A stretch of DNA of 64,000 bases from Gamarada debralockiae (lineage: Eukaryota > Ascomycota > Leotiomycetes > Helotiales > Hyphodiscaceae), in assembly GCA_002803225.1 (NCBI GenBank), contig NXFV01001953.1, positions 1 to 64,000 of the forward strand. The letters are read 5' to 3'. The notes beneath the pieces were generated by a model. It worked only from the letters and a program-made list of their open reading frames with translations, did not search any database and was not told the DNA's origin. How positions within the stretch are numbered: position 1 is the stretch's first letter; each line of letters starts with the position of its first letter. The position numbers and the translations under genes are program-made. Shown here one piece after another: positions 33,562-44,430 of the stretch.

Positions 33562-34745
33562 GGCGGTTGGATGTTGAATTTGAGACCCATAATATTCCTC
33601 CTAACAATTAAAATTCGAGCGAATTCACCGGGATTCGCAGAGGTTCGCTGAATAATGGAAGTTTGAAAAAAGTCATTTGCCTTGCTTCACCACGGATTTT
33701 GGTGATTTCGCAGGAAAAGGAAGGAAAGGCTACACACCACTAGTGAGGGACGAAAGGAGCAGGAAAGGCTACACACCACTAGTGAGGGCCGAAAGGAGCA
33801 GGAAATTGTCATAAAAGCGCACAACTCGTTGGAATACGACCATGGCTCGATAATCGACCTGTTTCTGTACTGTTTCGTCCCAACATGTCAGACTTGAATT
33901 TAAGGGTAAATTTTGGCGAGCGTATTTCTCACATAGAAGCCTCATCGTGACGTGACTCGCCAACCTGAGCAACGAATGCAACAGCGACAAGACTTCCGCC
34001 GAACAAGGACGACGACTGAAGAGATCACTTGAGAATGATTTGAGAGATGAAGATGATGAAAACAGATGAAATTGAAATCGAAAGAGATAGGAAGGCGTTT
34101 CACGGAGGCACGCCATGGGATGTTCTGGCACCCAACCTGTTGATCATGAGAGCCTTGTGGGAATAATCCCGTTTCTAAAGGGGAAATAATAACATGATAA
34201 AATTAGAAATGAGCTTCATAGGAAGTTCTCACATTCTTCTCAGCCTTAGATGGGGGGGTTGAGTATAGAATAGGAAGAAATAAGAAGACCCTGACTCGAA
34301 AAGATTTGAATCGCCGAGTCATATGAATATCACGTGGTCATTATCAAAACATCTTTCCAGCGTCTTCGTTTGTCCTCTCCTGTCGACATCTCATTATTTT
34401 TGTACGATGATCCGAAGGCTCTAGGTAACCTACCCGATTCTTCTAGAGCCCCTTCCGAAAATTGCTTCTTCCTTCCCGAAGAACTTCGATCACAAATCGA
34501 AGTCCAACTCTGCAACGGTCATGAAACGGCGAGCTGGAGAATCTCTCCTATGGCCCCAATTTTCAAGCTCAAGCTATCCCAATTTGGCTTGTTACAGACA
34601 CACAGACGAACCAGTCATCAGCATCTAACTTTTAGGATCTTCTCATATCCTCACTTTAGCCAGCTCTTGGCAACGGGCCATTGCGCAACCTTGCTCGCCG
34701 CGCCAGATCATTCACTCACCCTTGCTGGGCGTTTCTGTCATCCGA
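33562..34745. other. Intergenic
   Basis: Apart from the 39-bp tandem repeat, nothing is recognised. The plus-strand frame 34334-34996 (220 codons) overlaps the better-supported small minus-strand gene at 34746-34954 and has no domain. Confidence 0.4.
33722..33799 (+). repeat. Two tandem copies of a 39-bp unit
   Basis: The unit starts AGGAAAGGCTACACACCACT and repeats exactly at 33761 with one substitution (GGGACG versus GGGCCG); a partial third start (AGGAAA) follows at 33800. It is non-coding as far as can be seen. Confidence 0.9.
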
Positions 34746-34954
34746 CTACCATTCAACTTCATCTGACCTCCAGGGCTGAAGATTCAAGACATCTTCATGA
34801 TAAGGGGTTTATAAATATCGCGGTATCATACCTTGTGATCAAGATTCCATGTCCAAGGCTTGCTGCCGTCTTCTGCGGCCTCCCACAACGCGTCATGCTC
34901 TTCAGGAGCAAAGATCTCATATGCGGCAGCGAGGAAGAACCTGCCAGGAGCCAT
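34746..34954 (-). CDS. Possible 50-aa protein with one intron
   Basis: Exon 1 (34954-34832) encodes MAPGRFFLAAAYEIFAPEEH and on to WTWNLDHK. A GTATGA donor and a CTTCAG acceptor remove 56 nt (34831-34776), and exon 2 (34775-34746) adds PWRSDEVEW and a stop, all in frame. The product would have a short hydrophobic N-terminal helix and an acidic body, like small mitochondrial or ER membrane subunits. No family is recognised, and no clear branch-site consensus is seen. Low confidence. Confidence 0.35.
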
Positions 34955-36325
34955 GATATATTTTGCACGTCGTATTCCCTTGCTGTGGAACCGTAGGGCT
35001 CTTCTTGAAATACGGAACCGAAGCTCGTCTCCTTTGCGGCCCGTGATTTGACGGGACAAGGCAACGAAGAGCCTTGCCGAAATTAACTCTTTACTGGGCA
35101 ATTATTACTTTTTCTTCCCCAATACCTGCGCGAATTCTACACAATTATGTCGGTGTGCTCCTTTCTTCTCCTGTTTTGTCCTATCCTTCAACAAGACGCA
35201 AACATGTCCCTTCCAGGAAACTCCCACGAGTCATTTAATCGCGCATGGGCCGCGCCCCACAATGCCCAAGCTTATCGCGACTTTGGAACACTACCGTACA
35301 GCACACTAACTTAAAGCTTAGAGCAAAGTTCTTGGCTAGCCAGCCAAGGTGCCAGAGGAAGTACAGAACTATTTTAACAAGACTAAGCCGCACAATCCCG
35401 TGCCGGACAACAAAGCTATTGAATTGACAGGCGGAGATTGGCTCAGGACGAATGCAGCGGCCCAGCCCACCATGCCTTTGCAGTGGCGAAATCAGGAACG
35501 AGAGTCCTCTCACATGCAGATACCCTACGAATGCCTCGTGGCAAAATGTTCCTTCCGCTCGAACAAAGTTTGCAACAAGAACGAAAGTATATCTCAGCCA
35601 CTCAAACTGAGGTAAACCTACCTTACTCGTGACCCACGCATCGTCATGACTAGACCTGCCAGCCTGAAAGCACAACTTACTACTCTAGACTCATGCCACG
35701 ATAGGATCAGTCATATTCGACTCAAATCAAAGATTCATATCAGCTGCATCACCAAGGATTCAGAGGTACCACAGCATATCACCCCGCAACTTACCGACAG
35801 GGTTTTCGGACGACGGAGGACATAAGGAAGACTCAGATCATGGCCCTGTCAAAAAGCCTCGATAACGAATCCCACTGGCGCTTTTCAAGATTGCAAGGAT
35901 ACTGATAAAACCATTGCTTACTTTTTTGGAGAGCCACAGGCGAAGTGCCTAACAAGCCTGTCGCCCCACTACGAATCTCCAGTACTTTGACCCAGAGAGA
36001 CAGAACAAAGCGTATTCAAGCAATCCATGCAGAAGCCTGTAACTCCGCATGATATCTGGATTTGCTTTTTTGACCCTCCAAAAGTTCCGTTTCAACCCCA
36101 TTTTATCATGCACAATTGCGGCAAGGTATGCGTACTTCACCCACTTATTGCCTTTGCAGGAACTCGATAGTTATATCATCCCACGCCGTCGCAACACCCC
36201 CTCACACGACCCCTCGAGGTTGGTGTGGCGCTTATCTTTAAGCCATTAAACAACCAATCATTATTCTCATTTAAACCAACGGTGCACGTTTTCGAGAGAA
36301 GATCTGGTGATCTTCTCCGGGCATC
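34955..36325. other. Intergenic with a weakly coding-like patch
   Basis: At 35204-35302 a plus frame reads MSLPGNSHESFNRAWAAPHN and on to FGTLPYS. At 35349-35615 another frame reads VPEEVQNYFNKTKPHNPVPD and on. They look protein-like, but no GT..AG pair that I can find joins them in frame. This may be a decayed gene. The rest, up to the pseudokinase start, shows nothing. Confidence 0.3.
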
Positions 36326-38431
36326 ATGGATTACCGGAGCACCTCCCTAGTCCAGAACCGCCAGCAACAGGCCAACTCAAACTCTCATCATATATATGTC
36401 AGTTTCGCCGGTGCAAATGACACCCGAAGTACCAATGGATTTTTGGCCGAATCCACCACGATGTGGTGGGATGAGGAACGCATCGAGGCGACGGTTACTC
36501 GCCAATTCGTCTTGTCGAAACTACAATCCGATGAAGCAGAGCGATTAGATCAACCTTTGGGGTTTGGCGATGGACTCACGGATGATACGTATTGGGAATG
36601 GATCGAATCGAAAGCCAAGCGGATTTTCTTGATTTTGGTGGATCTTGATGTGCCGGACCAAATATTTGGAGTGATTGACGACTCGTGGGATGATGATGAT
36701 TTGCCTGTACCTCTGGATCAGGTCGAGCGACTTCAATTGACTTACAATAAGGACGAGAAGCTGGAGAAGAGATTTTTCTACCGTCAATTCAATTATCTAT
36801 TGAGAAATATTCCTAAGGGGGAGAATGTCTACTACGATGACGAAGAAGTGGTTCCTCTGGAGTTGGCAGAAAAGCGGCCAGTTGGTGCAGTGACCGGCCT
36901 CACCCACAGTAACATTGATAAAGTACACTTGCCTGGGAGACCTGATGATATCTTCATTCGGAGGAGGATACCATTAGGCATATCACAAGGACGCATGCCA
37001 CTGGAAGAGTTTCTGTCCAGCATCGAGGCCATGAAAGTTATCGAACATGAGCACCTCACTTGCCTATGGGCATCCTATATCCACCAAGGATGTGGCTATC
37101 TTCTTCTCACACCGGTGAACGACAGTACTCTCAAGTCGTTCCTGACCGTCACCCCTCAATCGATCAAAATACTTGCCAAGCAAGACCGCCGGATCCTGCT
37201 GCTTAATTGGATACATTGCCTGGCAGACGCCCTAGCTTTTCTCCATCGCCAAGGTCTCTCCCACCGAAACATCAAACCTTCTAACGTTATGCTGGACGTC
37301 GATAACCACATCTTCCTCGGTGACACAGGCATCTTCCCCACCACAACAGCCTCCGGCGAAAAGCGCGGTTTCGACAAAGAAACCTACGATTATTCCGCTC
37401 CCGAACAAGCTCCTCGACCTCCAGCACCAGCACCCGTTCTCCTACCCGTCTCTCGCCCCAGCACTGTACGAAGAGGAAGTTCCATTAACAGCTCCCTTTA
37501 CCCACCCACTCCCTCAATCTCAACATCTGCATCCAATTCAAACTCCACGGACTCCGCCTCAATCCATACCTCCTCAACCGGCTCTCAACCATCCACCTCT
37601 CCACCTTCTACCAACGGCACCAGTCGCAAACACGACCCCCAAAAATCCGATGTCTACTCCCTCGGGACTATCTTCCTCGAGATCTTGACCTTCCTTCTCA
37701 AACGCGCCTCCCGGAACTTCGCATCTCATCGCTCAGCAAAAAACAAGACGCCTGGTCGAGGCGGTGGGCTTCCCGATTCCTCATTCCACAAAAATCGGGC
37801 ACAGGTTGAAAGCTGGATAGCTATACTAGCTAAAGATGCGAGCAAGAAGGAAGATAAGGTGTTTAGGGGCGTGAGCCATATTCTGGCATTGGTGGAGAAG
37901 ATGCTCTCGCCGCATCCTGAAGACCGACCCTCAGCACAAACCGTACAAGAGCGTCTCTACGCCATCCTCACCGAAAACTCCGGACTCGGCCCCCCAGCCG
38001 AAGGCGGATCCGGACGTATCCATTGCGAAGCACGAAATCTAGAAGCCGACACAGATTTCAATTTTGGATTTGAGCAGCTTCGCTTGGCATCACAACGAGC
38101 GGCAGCTGAAGCTTGCGCAAGTGTCAACCCGACTGCGACAGCGCTCACGCAGTTGAGTTTGGGGAATGGAGGGACGATTTATGGGATTGAGAAGGTGGAA
38201 AGCCCTGTTTTTGTTAAGGGGAGGGATAATGATTGGATGAGTGTATCCACGGGGAAGAGTAGGAGTAGTGAGGGGAAGATGAGTAGAATTCGTAGTGGGA
38301 GTGGGAGTGGGAGTGCGGTTAGCGGTGGGGGGAAGCCGAAGCCGAAGCCGAAGGCTAAGGCTTGGCAGGCACCCGTTTATGCTGGTACATTCCCTATTTT
38401 CAGGCTGCGTGGGTGTGAGGAGCTGAACTAA
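36326..38431 (+). CDS. Protein kinase-like protein, predicted pseudokinase
   Basis: Single exon, 701 aa. An N-terminal about 200-residue acidic region of unknown fold (TTMWWDEERIEATVTRQFVL) precedes a kinase-like domain (residues about 205-560). The domain keeps HSNIDKV near its N-lobe, FLHRQGLSHRNIKPSNVMLD in the catalytic loop, APEQ in the activation segment and DVYSLGTIFLEIL in helix F. The catalytic-loop Asp is replaced by Asn (HRN at about 313-315), the DFG motif reads DTG, and no clear VAIK lysine is present (IFIRRRI). A Ser/Pro/Asn insert of about 70 residues separates APE from helix F. Phosphotransfer is therefore unlikely and a scaffold role is inferred. The C-terminus is Ser/Gly/Lys-Pro-rich, with short tandem repeats at 38290-38360. 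The last 15 residues are not characteristic. Confidence 0.82.
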   Translation: MDYRSTSLVQNRQQQANSNSHHIYVSFAGANDTRSTNGFLAESTTMWWDEERIEATVTRQFVLSKLQSDEAERLDQPLGFGDGLTDDTYWEWIESKAKRIFLILVDLDVPDQIFGVIDDSWDDDDLPVPLDQVERLQLTYNKDEKLEKRFFYRQFNYLLRNIPKGENVYYDDEEVVPLELAEKRPVGAVTGLTHSNIDKVHLPGRPDDIFIRRRIPLGISQGRMPLEEFLSSIEAMKVIEHEHLTCLWASYIHQGCGYLLLTPVNDSTLKSFLTVTPQSIKILAKQDRRILLLNWIHCLADALAFLHRQGLSHRNIKPSNVMLDVDNHIFLGDTGIFPTTTASGEKRGFDKETYDYSAPEQAPRPPAPAPVLLPVSRPSTVRRGSSINSSLYPPTPSISTSASNSNSTDSASIHTSSTGSQPSTSPPSTNGTSRKHDPQKSDVYSLGTIFLEILTFLLKRASRNFASHRSAKNKTPGRGGGLPDSSFHKNRAQVESWIAILAKDASKKEDKVFRGVSHILALVEKMLSPHPEDRPSAQTVQERLYAILTENSGLGPPAEGGSGRIHCEARNLEADTDFNFGFEQLRLASQRAAAEACASVNPTATALTQLSLGNGGTIYGIEKVESPVFVKGRDNDWMSVSTGKSRSSEGKMSRIRSGSGSGSAVSGGGKPKPKPKAKAWQAPVYAGTFPIFRLRGCEELN

Positions 38432-39050
38432 CTTTTGTGTGATAGAATTGAAATTTGGATAAGACGAGAACATGCGACACAAGCTAGAATGTTGGAGCCG
38501 CTGGACGAACCCCCTTTTTAACCGAGAATTGAAGACGAGACGAACGAGTAAGATAGGCGTACAGGAGGATAACTGCAGAATAAAGAGGAGTTGGCGTCAA
38601 AATGGTTCCAGGATTTAAGGACAGATAAGGAGGACACGCATCAAGGCATGTTGAGTCCAAAACGACGAGAAAAGAGGAGATATTACTCGCAAGTAATGAC
38701 AAAGGCAGCGTTGGGAATTTTAATGGCATAGCAAGCGATGAAAAGAATCTCATTCGGAATGAGTCGGTGTTTTGATACGTGCAGTACACATTTTTTGGTG
38801 TTGGATGAGATACCTATTTAGCCAGATTTTTGTTGCATAAATGGGTTTTAATTCTGAAGCGGGAAGTGGATTCTTAGCCAAAAGGTCCACATAGTTTGGA
38901 ATTGTAAATGATATGAGGGAAATCTATAAGTTCTATGCTTTGGTATATCATGCTGGTATCCAAACTCAACGCACTCTATGCATCTACGCACCCATCATGC
39001 AAAATCAACGCAACCCAACAACGCCCCCTATGCACAATCCACCCACCACC
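38432..39050. other. Intergenic
   Basis: 3' flanks of two convergent genes. A minus-strand frame at 38789-38484 has no recognisable family. Confidence 0.4.
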
Positions 39051-40744
39051 CTAGTAAACACTCCCCCGTACACTCTTATTCTCCTTCTCCTCCCTCTCCA
39101 ACTCCTCCAGCTCCTCCTCCGCTTCAGAGCCAGCATCACTCTGATCGCCCAACGCATCGGCCATAACACCCCGTCCCATCTGGCTCTCTTCCCTCCTGCC
39201 GTCTTTCCCTCCTGCAACACCACCGTAAGGATCAGGGTCCGCTCTTGAACCACCGCCCCCGCCAGTCATTGCAAGCCCATCACCAAGCCGCTTCCCCTTC
39301 GCAAGGCGTTTTCGAGTATCCTCTTCTGCGCTGAACTCTGTATCAGAGCCGGCTTGACTAGTGTTGCCTGATGCGCTCCCGCCGAAATCTCTACCTGCAT
39401 GCTTGACTAACAACAAGTTATCGTTCTTTGGGCTCTTAAGCCGATTTCGTAACCTATCTTCCAAACTGATAAAACTCGGCGTGCCATCAGGGCTAGATAC
39501 AACCTCATCCAAGCTCTTCTGCACATCAATAGATTGCCCATGTCCTCTAGGGTCATCCTCATCGTCATCACTCGAAGACTGCCATCTCCTCGCATTCGGT
39601 CGTCGGAAAAGCAGTGATTCGGGAGGAGCAACGATAGGGGACGTGTTGGGAGAAGGCTTCCCGTTCAGCTGCATAGCATGCATAGAGTTCTCCTTCTTGT
39701 AGTAATGCTTGTTGTGATCGCAGCCATTGGGACAACCTCCCCATTTCTTCTTTAGATAAGCTGAACTCCCGCTGACTGCTTCGAGTTTCTTCTCTTTCTC
39801 TTTGTCTTTCTCAGACACTGCACTCCCTCCTCCATTTGCTCCATTCCCCGCAGTAGAAGAACTTGAGTTCGCCTTCTCGGCCTTTTCTTTCTCTTTCAGG
39901 GCGAGACGTTCGCGCTTCAGTTCGGACCAGGTCCGTAGGTTATTTTCGAGGATGTATTTTCCTGAGTCTTCTTTCTTGCGCATGATGAGGAATTCGCAGT
40001 GGTTTACGTTGCGCAGGTCTTCGAAATACTCGACGGAGAAGTGGTACCATTTCATGAGGAAGACGCGGGACATCAATCCATGCGTAACTATCTTCAGTCA
40101 GCTCCTGCATCCCTCTCTGTTCTCTTTCCTTCTATCAGAGAAAATGTGGAATGACATACCCAAAACACAAACAGAGGCAAAATCATTCTCCCCAAACTGC
40201 CTCCAAAGACTCTCATTAAAGCCCGAGACCCGATCATACGCATCCGCCGCTGACTCCCCATTCGGAATCCTGTAAAAGAAATGTCCATAATCCGCCCTCT
40301 CCTGCCACATGCGTTCCATTTCTGCAGAACATGGTTGAAAGTTCCCGAAATCCTGCTCCCTCAATCTCGGCTCCTCATATACCTTTATGCTGTGGCGATG
40401 GAAGGGAGAGGGACTGGGTTCGTCGGATGTCAAGGTGGAGAGGATGCCTTCAGTGGTCTCGCGCGTCCGTCGGTAGGGGGATGTGAAGAAATGCAGCGTG
40501 TCGTCTGCGCGCAGGAGGGAACGAAGACGGCGACCTGCTTCGTGGGCTTGGGTCCAGCCTTCGGAAGTGAGCTTCACGCGGTGGTCGGGGATCGTTTGGT
40601 GGATTTCTCTGTTTTCTTGATGATGTATTAACATACCATACATTTAAGTCCCCTGAGAGAACTACAAGATCTCCTAGGACGAAACTCACTGTTCCCCTCG
40701 CTCTGAGCATGGCGGATCAAAATTATCATCCTTGGTTTCCCCAT
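39051..40744 (-). CDS. Histidine phosphatase (phosphoglycerate mutase-like) superfamily protein
   Basis: Three exons (40744-40690, 40615-40160, 40087-39051), with introns of 74 nt (GTGAGT..CAAG) and 72 nt (GTATGT..ATAG), encode 515 aa. Exon 1 ends in the catalytic RHAQSEGN motif, which carries the phospho-accepting His and in which Ala replaces the usual Gly. Exon 2 contains SPYRRTRETTEGIL and the acidic RLREQDFGNFQ. The second catalytic His is in VTHGLMSRVFLMKWYHFSVE, formed across the second splice. After about residue 240 comes a long Lys/Glu/Ser-rich tail that is unusual in bacterial members but seen in fungal Det1-like proteins. It probably acts as a phosphomonoesterase in the cytosol; the substrate is unknown. 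It is transcribed divergently from the PRKRIP1-like gene. Confidence 0.88.
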
Positions 40745-41205
40745 GTCTGCCTTCTTTCTTCCAAAACCTCTCTATGTTCTCCTTCCCGGAATGATTAGTG
40801 ATTATCCGTAGGTAAGGACAGTTGTTAAGAACAGAAGTGAAGTCTGCAGTAGGATATTTTAGTATGTATGTGAGTGCGCGTTGTAAGTTTTCGCCCTACT
40901 CAGGTGAAGCATAGAAGATGTTTCAAGGGAGGCGCTTAACTTTTATCGATAATGATCGGATTTGCGATATCGCAATCCAACTGATCCTTTTAGGCGATCG
41001 CCGTAAGGTTGATTAATGCGCGAGGGAGGCAAATTTTGGACGAGGCTGACATCTTCCAAATCAACGCCTTCCACGTCTCCAACCTCACGCACACGAGAGC
41101 CCACCACCAACAAAGCCCCCAGAACAGGTCAGTCGCAGACCGCTAGATCACAAACACACATTTGTCAAGCAGTACTGAACGATTGGAGGTAGAGCAAAAA
41201 CAACA
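40745..41205. promoter_or_regulatory. Divergent promoter with two palindromes
   Basis: 461 bp lie between the start codons of the phosphatase and the PRKRIP1-like gene. Two perfect palindromes are present: TTGCGATATCGCAA (40962-40975) and GGCGATCGCC (40993-41002). Both contain GCGAT. They are plausible binding sites for a dimeric factor serving both genes, but the factor is unknown. Confidence 0.5.
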
Positions 41206-41826
41206 ATGTCCGAGCCCATCCCCGAATCTATTCCCACCTCCTCCGACCCACGCTCCAAACGGCCTCTCAAAAAGCGCGCCCTTACGCCCGTCTCAGCACA
41301 AGCCGCGAACCTCGACGCTCTATTCAAGAAGCCTGATCAAGAAATCAAGCTCCCCCCTCCCGCTTCTGCCTCCTCAGCCCTAACTACAACCCAACATGGG
41401 CAGCCTCCCGAAATCGTTGCGAATGTGCAAGGCAGCAGTGCCGGAGCAGGAAGTGGAGAGTTTCATGTGTATAAGGCGAGTCGGAGGAGAGAGTATGAGA
41501 GGTTGAGAGCAATGGATGAGGAAGTGCAGAAGGAAAAGGATATGGAGGAGTGGGAGAGGGAGAGGAGGGAACGGGAGGAGAGGGACAGGGAGAAGACGAG
41601 GAAGAATAGGGAACGGAGGGAGAAGTTGAAGAATAAGAAGGGGAAGAAGGGTGGAAAGATGGAGGAGGAGGAGAAGATTGAGGGTGCTGGGAAGGGAGGG
41701 AAGGTTAAGGCACGGGTTGATTTAGGAAGGACTGGTGGGAAGGGGGTGGAGAGGGGTGATGAGGATGTGAGGGAGGGTGCACAGGAGGCAGAGGTTCAGG
41801 GGGTTATTATCCATGATGACGATTGA
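41206..41826 (+). CDS. PRKRIP1 / DUF1168 family spliceosome-associated protein
   Basis: Single exon, 206 aa. The conserved block begins KKRALTPVSAQAANLDALFK and continues through KPDQEIKLPPP, PEIVANVQGSSAGAGSGEFH and VYKASRRREYERLRAMDEEV, the signature of DUF1168 (human PRKRIP1). After it comes a single long charged helix rich in Arg/Glu/Lys (residues about 105-155), then Gly/Lys-rich sequence. In human spliceosome structures, PRKRIP1 is a long helix bridging U2 snRNP and the catalytic core. A nuclear RNA-processing role is therefore inferred. The start is the first Met, and the gene ends in HDDD. Confidence 0.9.
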   Translation: MSEPIPESIPTSSDPRSKRPLKKRALTPVSAQAANLDALFKKPDQEIKLPPPASASSALTTTQHGQPPEIVANVQGSSAGAGSGEFHVYKASRRREYERLRAMDEEVQKEKDMEEWERERREREERDREKTRKNRERREKLKNKKGKKGGKMEEEEKIEGAGKGGKVKARVDLGRTGGKGVERGDEDVREGAQEAEVQGVIIHDDD

Positions 41827-42083
41827 GGGGATACCTGATCTATGATACGAGATCTATGATACGAGGGGTTGGGACCCGTGGATCGACCACTTGCTATGAA
41901 GCTATGGGCTGGAATCACAATTTTGGGACGGCATTCAGAAGAACTTCTATCACCTATTCGGCCTGGGACATTGCATCGGTATGTATCAAAACGTACATGC
42001 ATTGCTTTTAGGCCTCTATGCTATGTTACAAGAGTATACTGCCCGCATTATCATCCTTTTTTCATACACTGACATTGAAAGAT

Positions 42084-44004
42084 CTATTCCTCTCCTCCAC
42101 CAGGAGCACCACCACCAGCTTGCCTTGCAGCCTTCGCACTGCAAATATCATCCACTCTCAACAAAAGGCAGGCGGACTGTAGATAGAATTAGTATCAATC
42201 ACCCAAGAGAACAAGAATTTGGACGTACCTCAATAGCCGTCTTGATACTCTGCAGCTTGACAGCCTCTGGCTCCCAAACTCCATACTCCTTCATATCTAC
42301 AAGTGTGCCCTTGTCGCCATCAATACCCCAAGTGCTGCCACCCTCTGCGTGTTTCGCTCTCAGTGCAGTGAGGACTCTGACGGGGCTCGCACCAGCGTTC
42401 TGGATCAAGGTTCTGGGAATGACTTCCATGGCCTCTGCAACAGCCTTGTACGGCCATTGCTGAACACCCTCGATACTCTTAGCCAACTGACCTAATCTGA
42501 CTGCAACAGCCATCTCCGTAGCGCCTCCTCCAGGACTCAATCTCGGATGGAACATGACGTTACGAGCCACAGCCATAGCATCAGCCAGATTTCGGTCGAT
42601 CTCGTTCAGGATGTCTTTTGACGGGCCTCGTAGAAGAATGGTGCATGCTTTGGGAGTTTTGCACTTGGTGAGGAAGGTAAAGTATTCGTCGCCGATCTTC
42701 TCGATCTCAAAGAGTCCGCATTGCGTTCCCACGTCCGATTCTTGAAGGTCGTCGACGCGGTTCACGACGGTTGCGCCGGTGGCGCGGGCTATTCTGTTGT
42801 TATCTGTCTTTCGGACTCGGCGGAGAGCTGTAACGTTGCCTTTCATGAGGTAATGTTGTGCAAGATCTATTCACATTAGCAAAATCGCCACCCTCTGTCC
42901 TTTTGAACGTACCAGAAACTCCCTTCTCAGTGATAACCAAATCCGGCTTAACCGCAAGAATAGCATCACACATAACCTTAACCTGCTCCTCCTCAATCTG
43001 CAAGATCTTATTCCAGTCATCCTCCTTGCTGATCTCAATATTCGTCTGCGACTCTCCCTTCTTATACTCGAGCGGGCAATCCAGCAGCACGATTCTTGGG
43101 TTCTCTATCCGTCTCCGCATCTTGGGATGCGTGATATCCTTGTTGAGCATCACACCGTCCAGAACTCTGCTATCTTCAATCTCCCCGCCTGGGATCTTCT
43201 CAACTCGGGCATAACGCTTGATATCAACTTCCTTCTTGCCTCCTCCAACTTCATACGTGACTGTTCGTACGGCCTTGAGCGCGAGGCTGCACATCAGTTC
43301 TGACCATCTCGAGACGAACTTTGTGCCGATGGAGGAGGAAATCAGTTGGTACATGGCTTTGTCATCGTCGATGTCAACAGGGAGGGAAATCTCCTCGATA
43401 ATCTCGAGGGCATCTTTCAGAGCGTGCTTGAAGGCAGAAATAATAACTACTGGGTGGATATTGCGTTCTAATTGTGGGAGAGCTTGGGCAAGGATTTCAC
43501 CAGCTTCAAACTGTTAGCAGATACCCAGTACAGCTGCATGGGCGCGTACCAAGAATAATGACAGTTGTGGTGCCATCTCCAACTTCTTCGTCTTGTGTTC
43601 TGCTGAGCTCGATCATGCTCTTCGCCGCTGGATGCGAAACCTCGATTTCTCGTAGAATGGCATGACCATCATTTGTTAACACGATACCTCCCATGGGATC
43701 CAGCAACATCTTGAGCATAGCCTTGGGACCTAGACATGATCGAATAATATCTGCGACGCTGTTTGGAGTCAGCTGTGGGCCCATTGTGCCTTTGCTGCGG
43801 AGCTCGAGGTTGCTTGAAGCGACGTACGTTTTGGCTGCTGTGATATTCGACATCTGAGCTTTTCTTCCAGTCTGTCTATCACCACTCTGGGTGTCTGCAA
43901 TGTGTTCGTTAGCACCATGAAGCTCTTCTTGGAGGAAGGGAGCTTGGGGAGTGGAAGCCTGTTGACTGTCGAGACGTACTCATAACCACCACTGGAGCCT
44001 GCAT
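42084..44004 (-). CDS. CCT3: T-complex protein 1 subunit gamma (chaperonin CCT3)
   Basis: Six exons (44004-43980, 43894-43828, 43758-43550, 43503-42913, 42866-42229, 42176-42084), with five introns of 46-85 nt, all GT..AG and in frame, encode 540 aa, the usual length. It starts MQAPVVVMN and continues with the group II chaperonin motifs: KMLLDPMGGIVLTNDGHAIL, SRTQDEEVGDGTTTVIILAG (ATP binding, with catalytic Asp in GDGTT), ITEKGVSDLAQHYL (across intron 4), and HPRLSPGGGATEMAVAVRLG. The C-terminus is the glycine-rich tail GGGAPGGGEE. CCT is the eukaryotic cytosolic double-ring chaperonin that folds actin and tubulin; the gamma subunit is essential. Nothing is unusual except the tiny 25-nt first exon, which is common in fungal CCT3 genes. 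Confidence 0.97.
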
Positions 44005-44430
44005 CTTGGTGATTTGGTGTAATAACTTGCAGAAATGCTGCGGAGATTCTTCAAGTTCTGGGTTTCTTGGAAAATGTGTTCGTTGAATCCTCTGGGTTGT
44101 TGACGGCCGATTTGAAGCTTTTCCAGAGCTTCGCGTGGATTTTGATTTCGCGTCAGAAAATCCTCGCCCGCGAGCTTCACGTGACAAAAGCTCCCCTTCT
44201 AAATCTCCTCGGTCTTTTAAGAGTTGGAATCCAGCCAACAATTGGGAATCAGAAATGCTACAATGTAAGTAGTTTGTCATATTATGGGCGGCAAGCTGAA
44301 GCTATTCAATGTCACTGTTGCTGACAGGGTAGAGGACTTATGCTACAATTCCAAACTCTCTGGTAGTCATTACATTTTTTGCTACATATACATTGTGTAT
44401 GATCATGGCGCCAGCACCAAGGTCAATCTC
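44005..44430. promoter_or_regulatory. Upstream region of CCT3 and 3' flank of the dehydrogenase gene
   Basis: About 425 bp, no gene supported. It should hold the CCT3 promoter. Confidence 0.4.

Noticed and set aside
34334..34996. 220-codon plus-strand open frame
   Set aside because: No domain, no coding-like composition, and it overlaps the small minus-strand split gene.
39802..40275. 157-codon plus-strand open frame
   Set aside because: It is antisense to the histidine phosphatase exons and contains no domain; the minus-strand model has matching introns and catalytic motifs.
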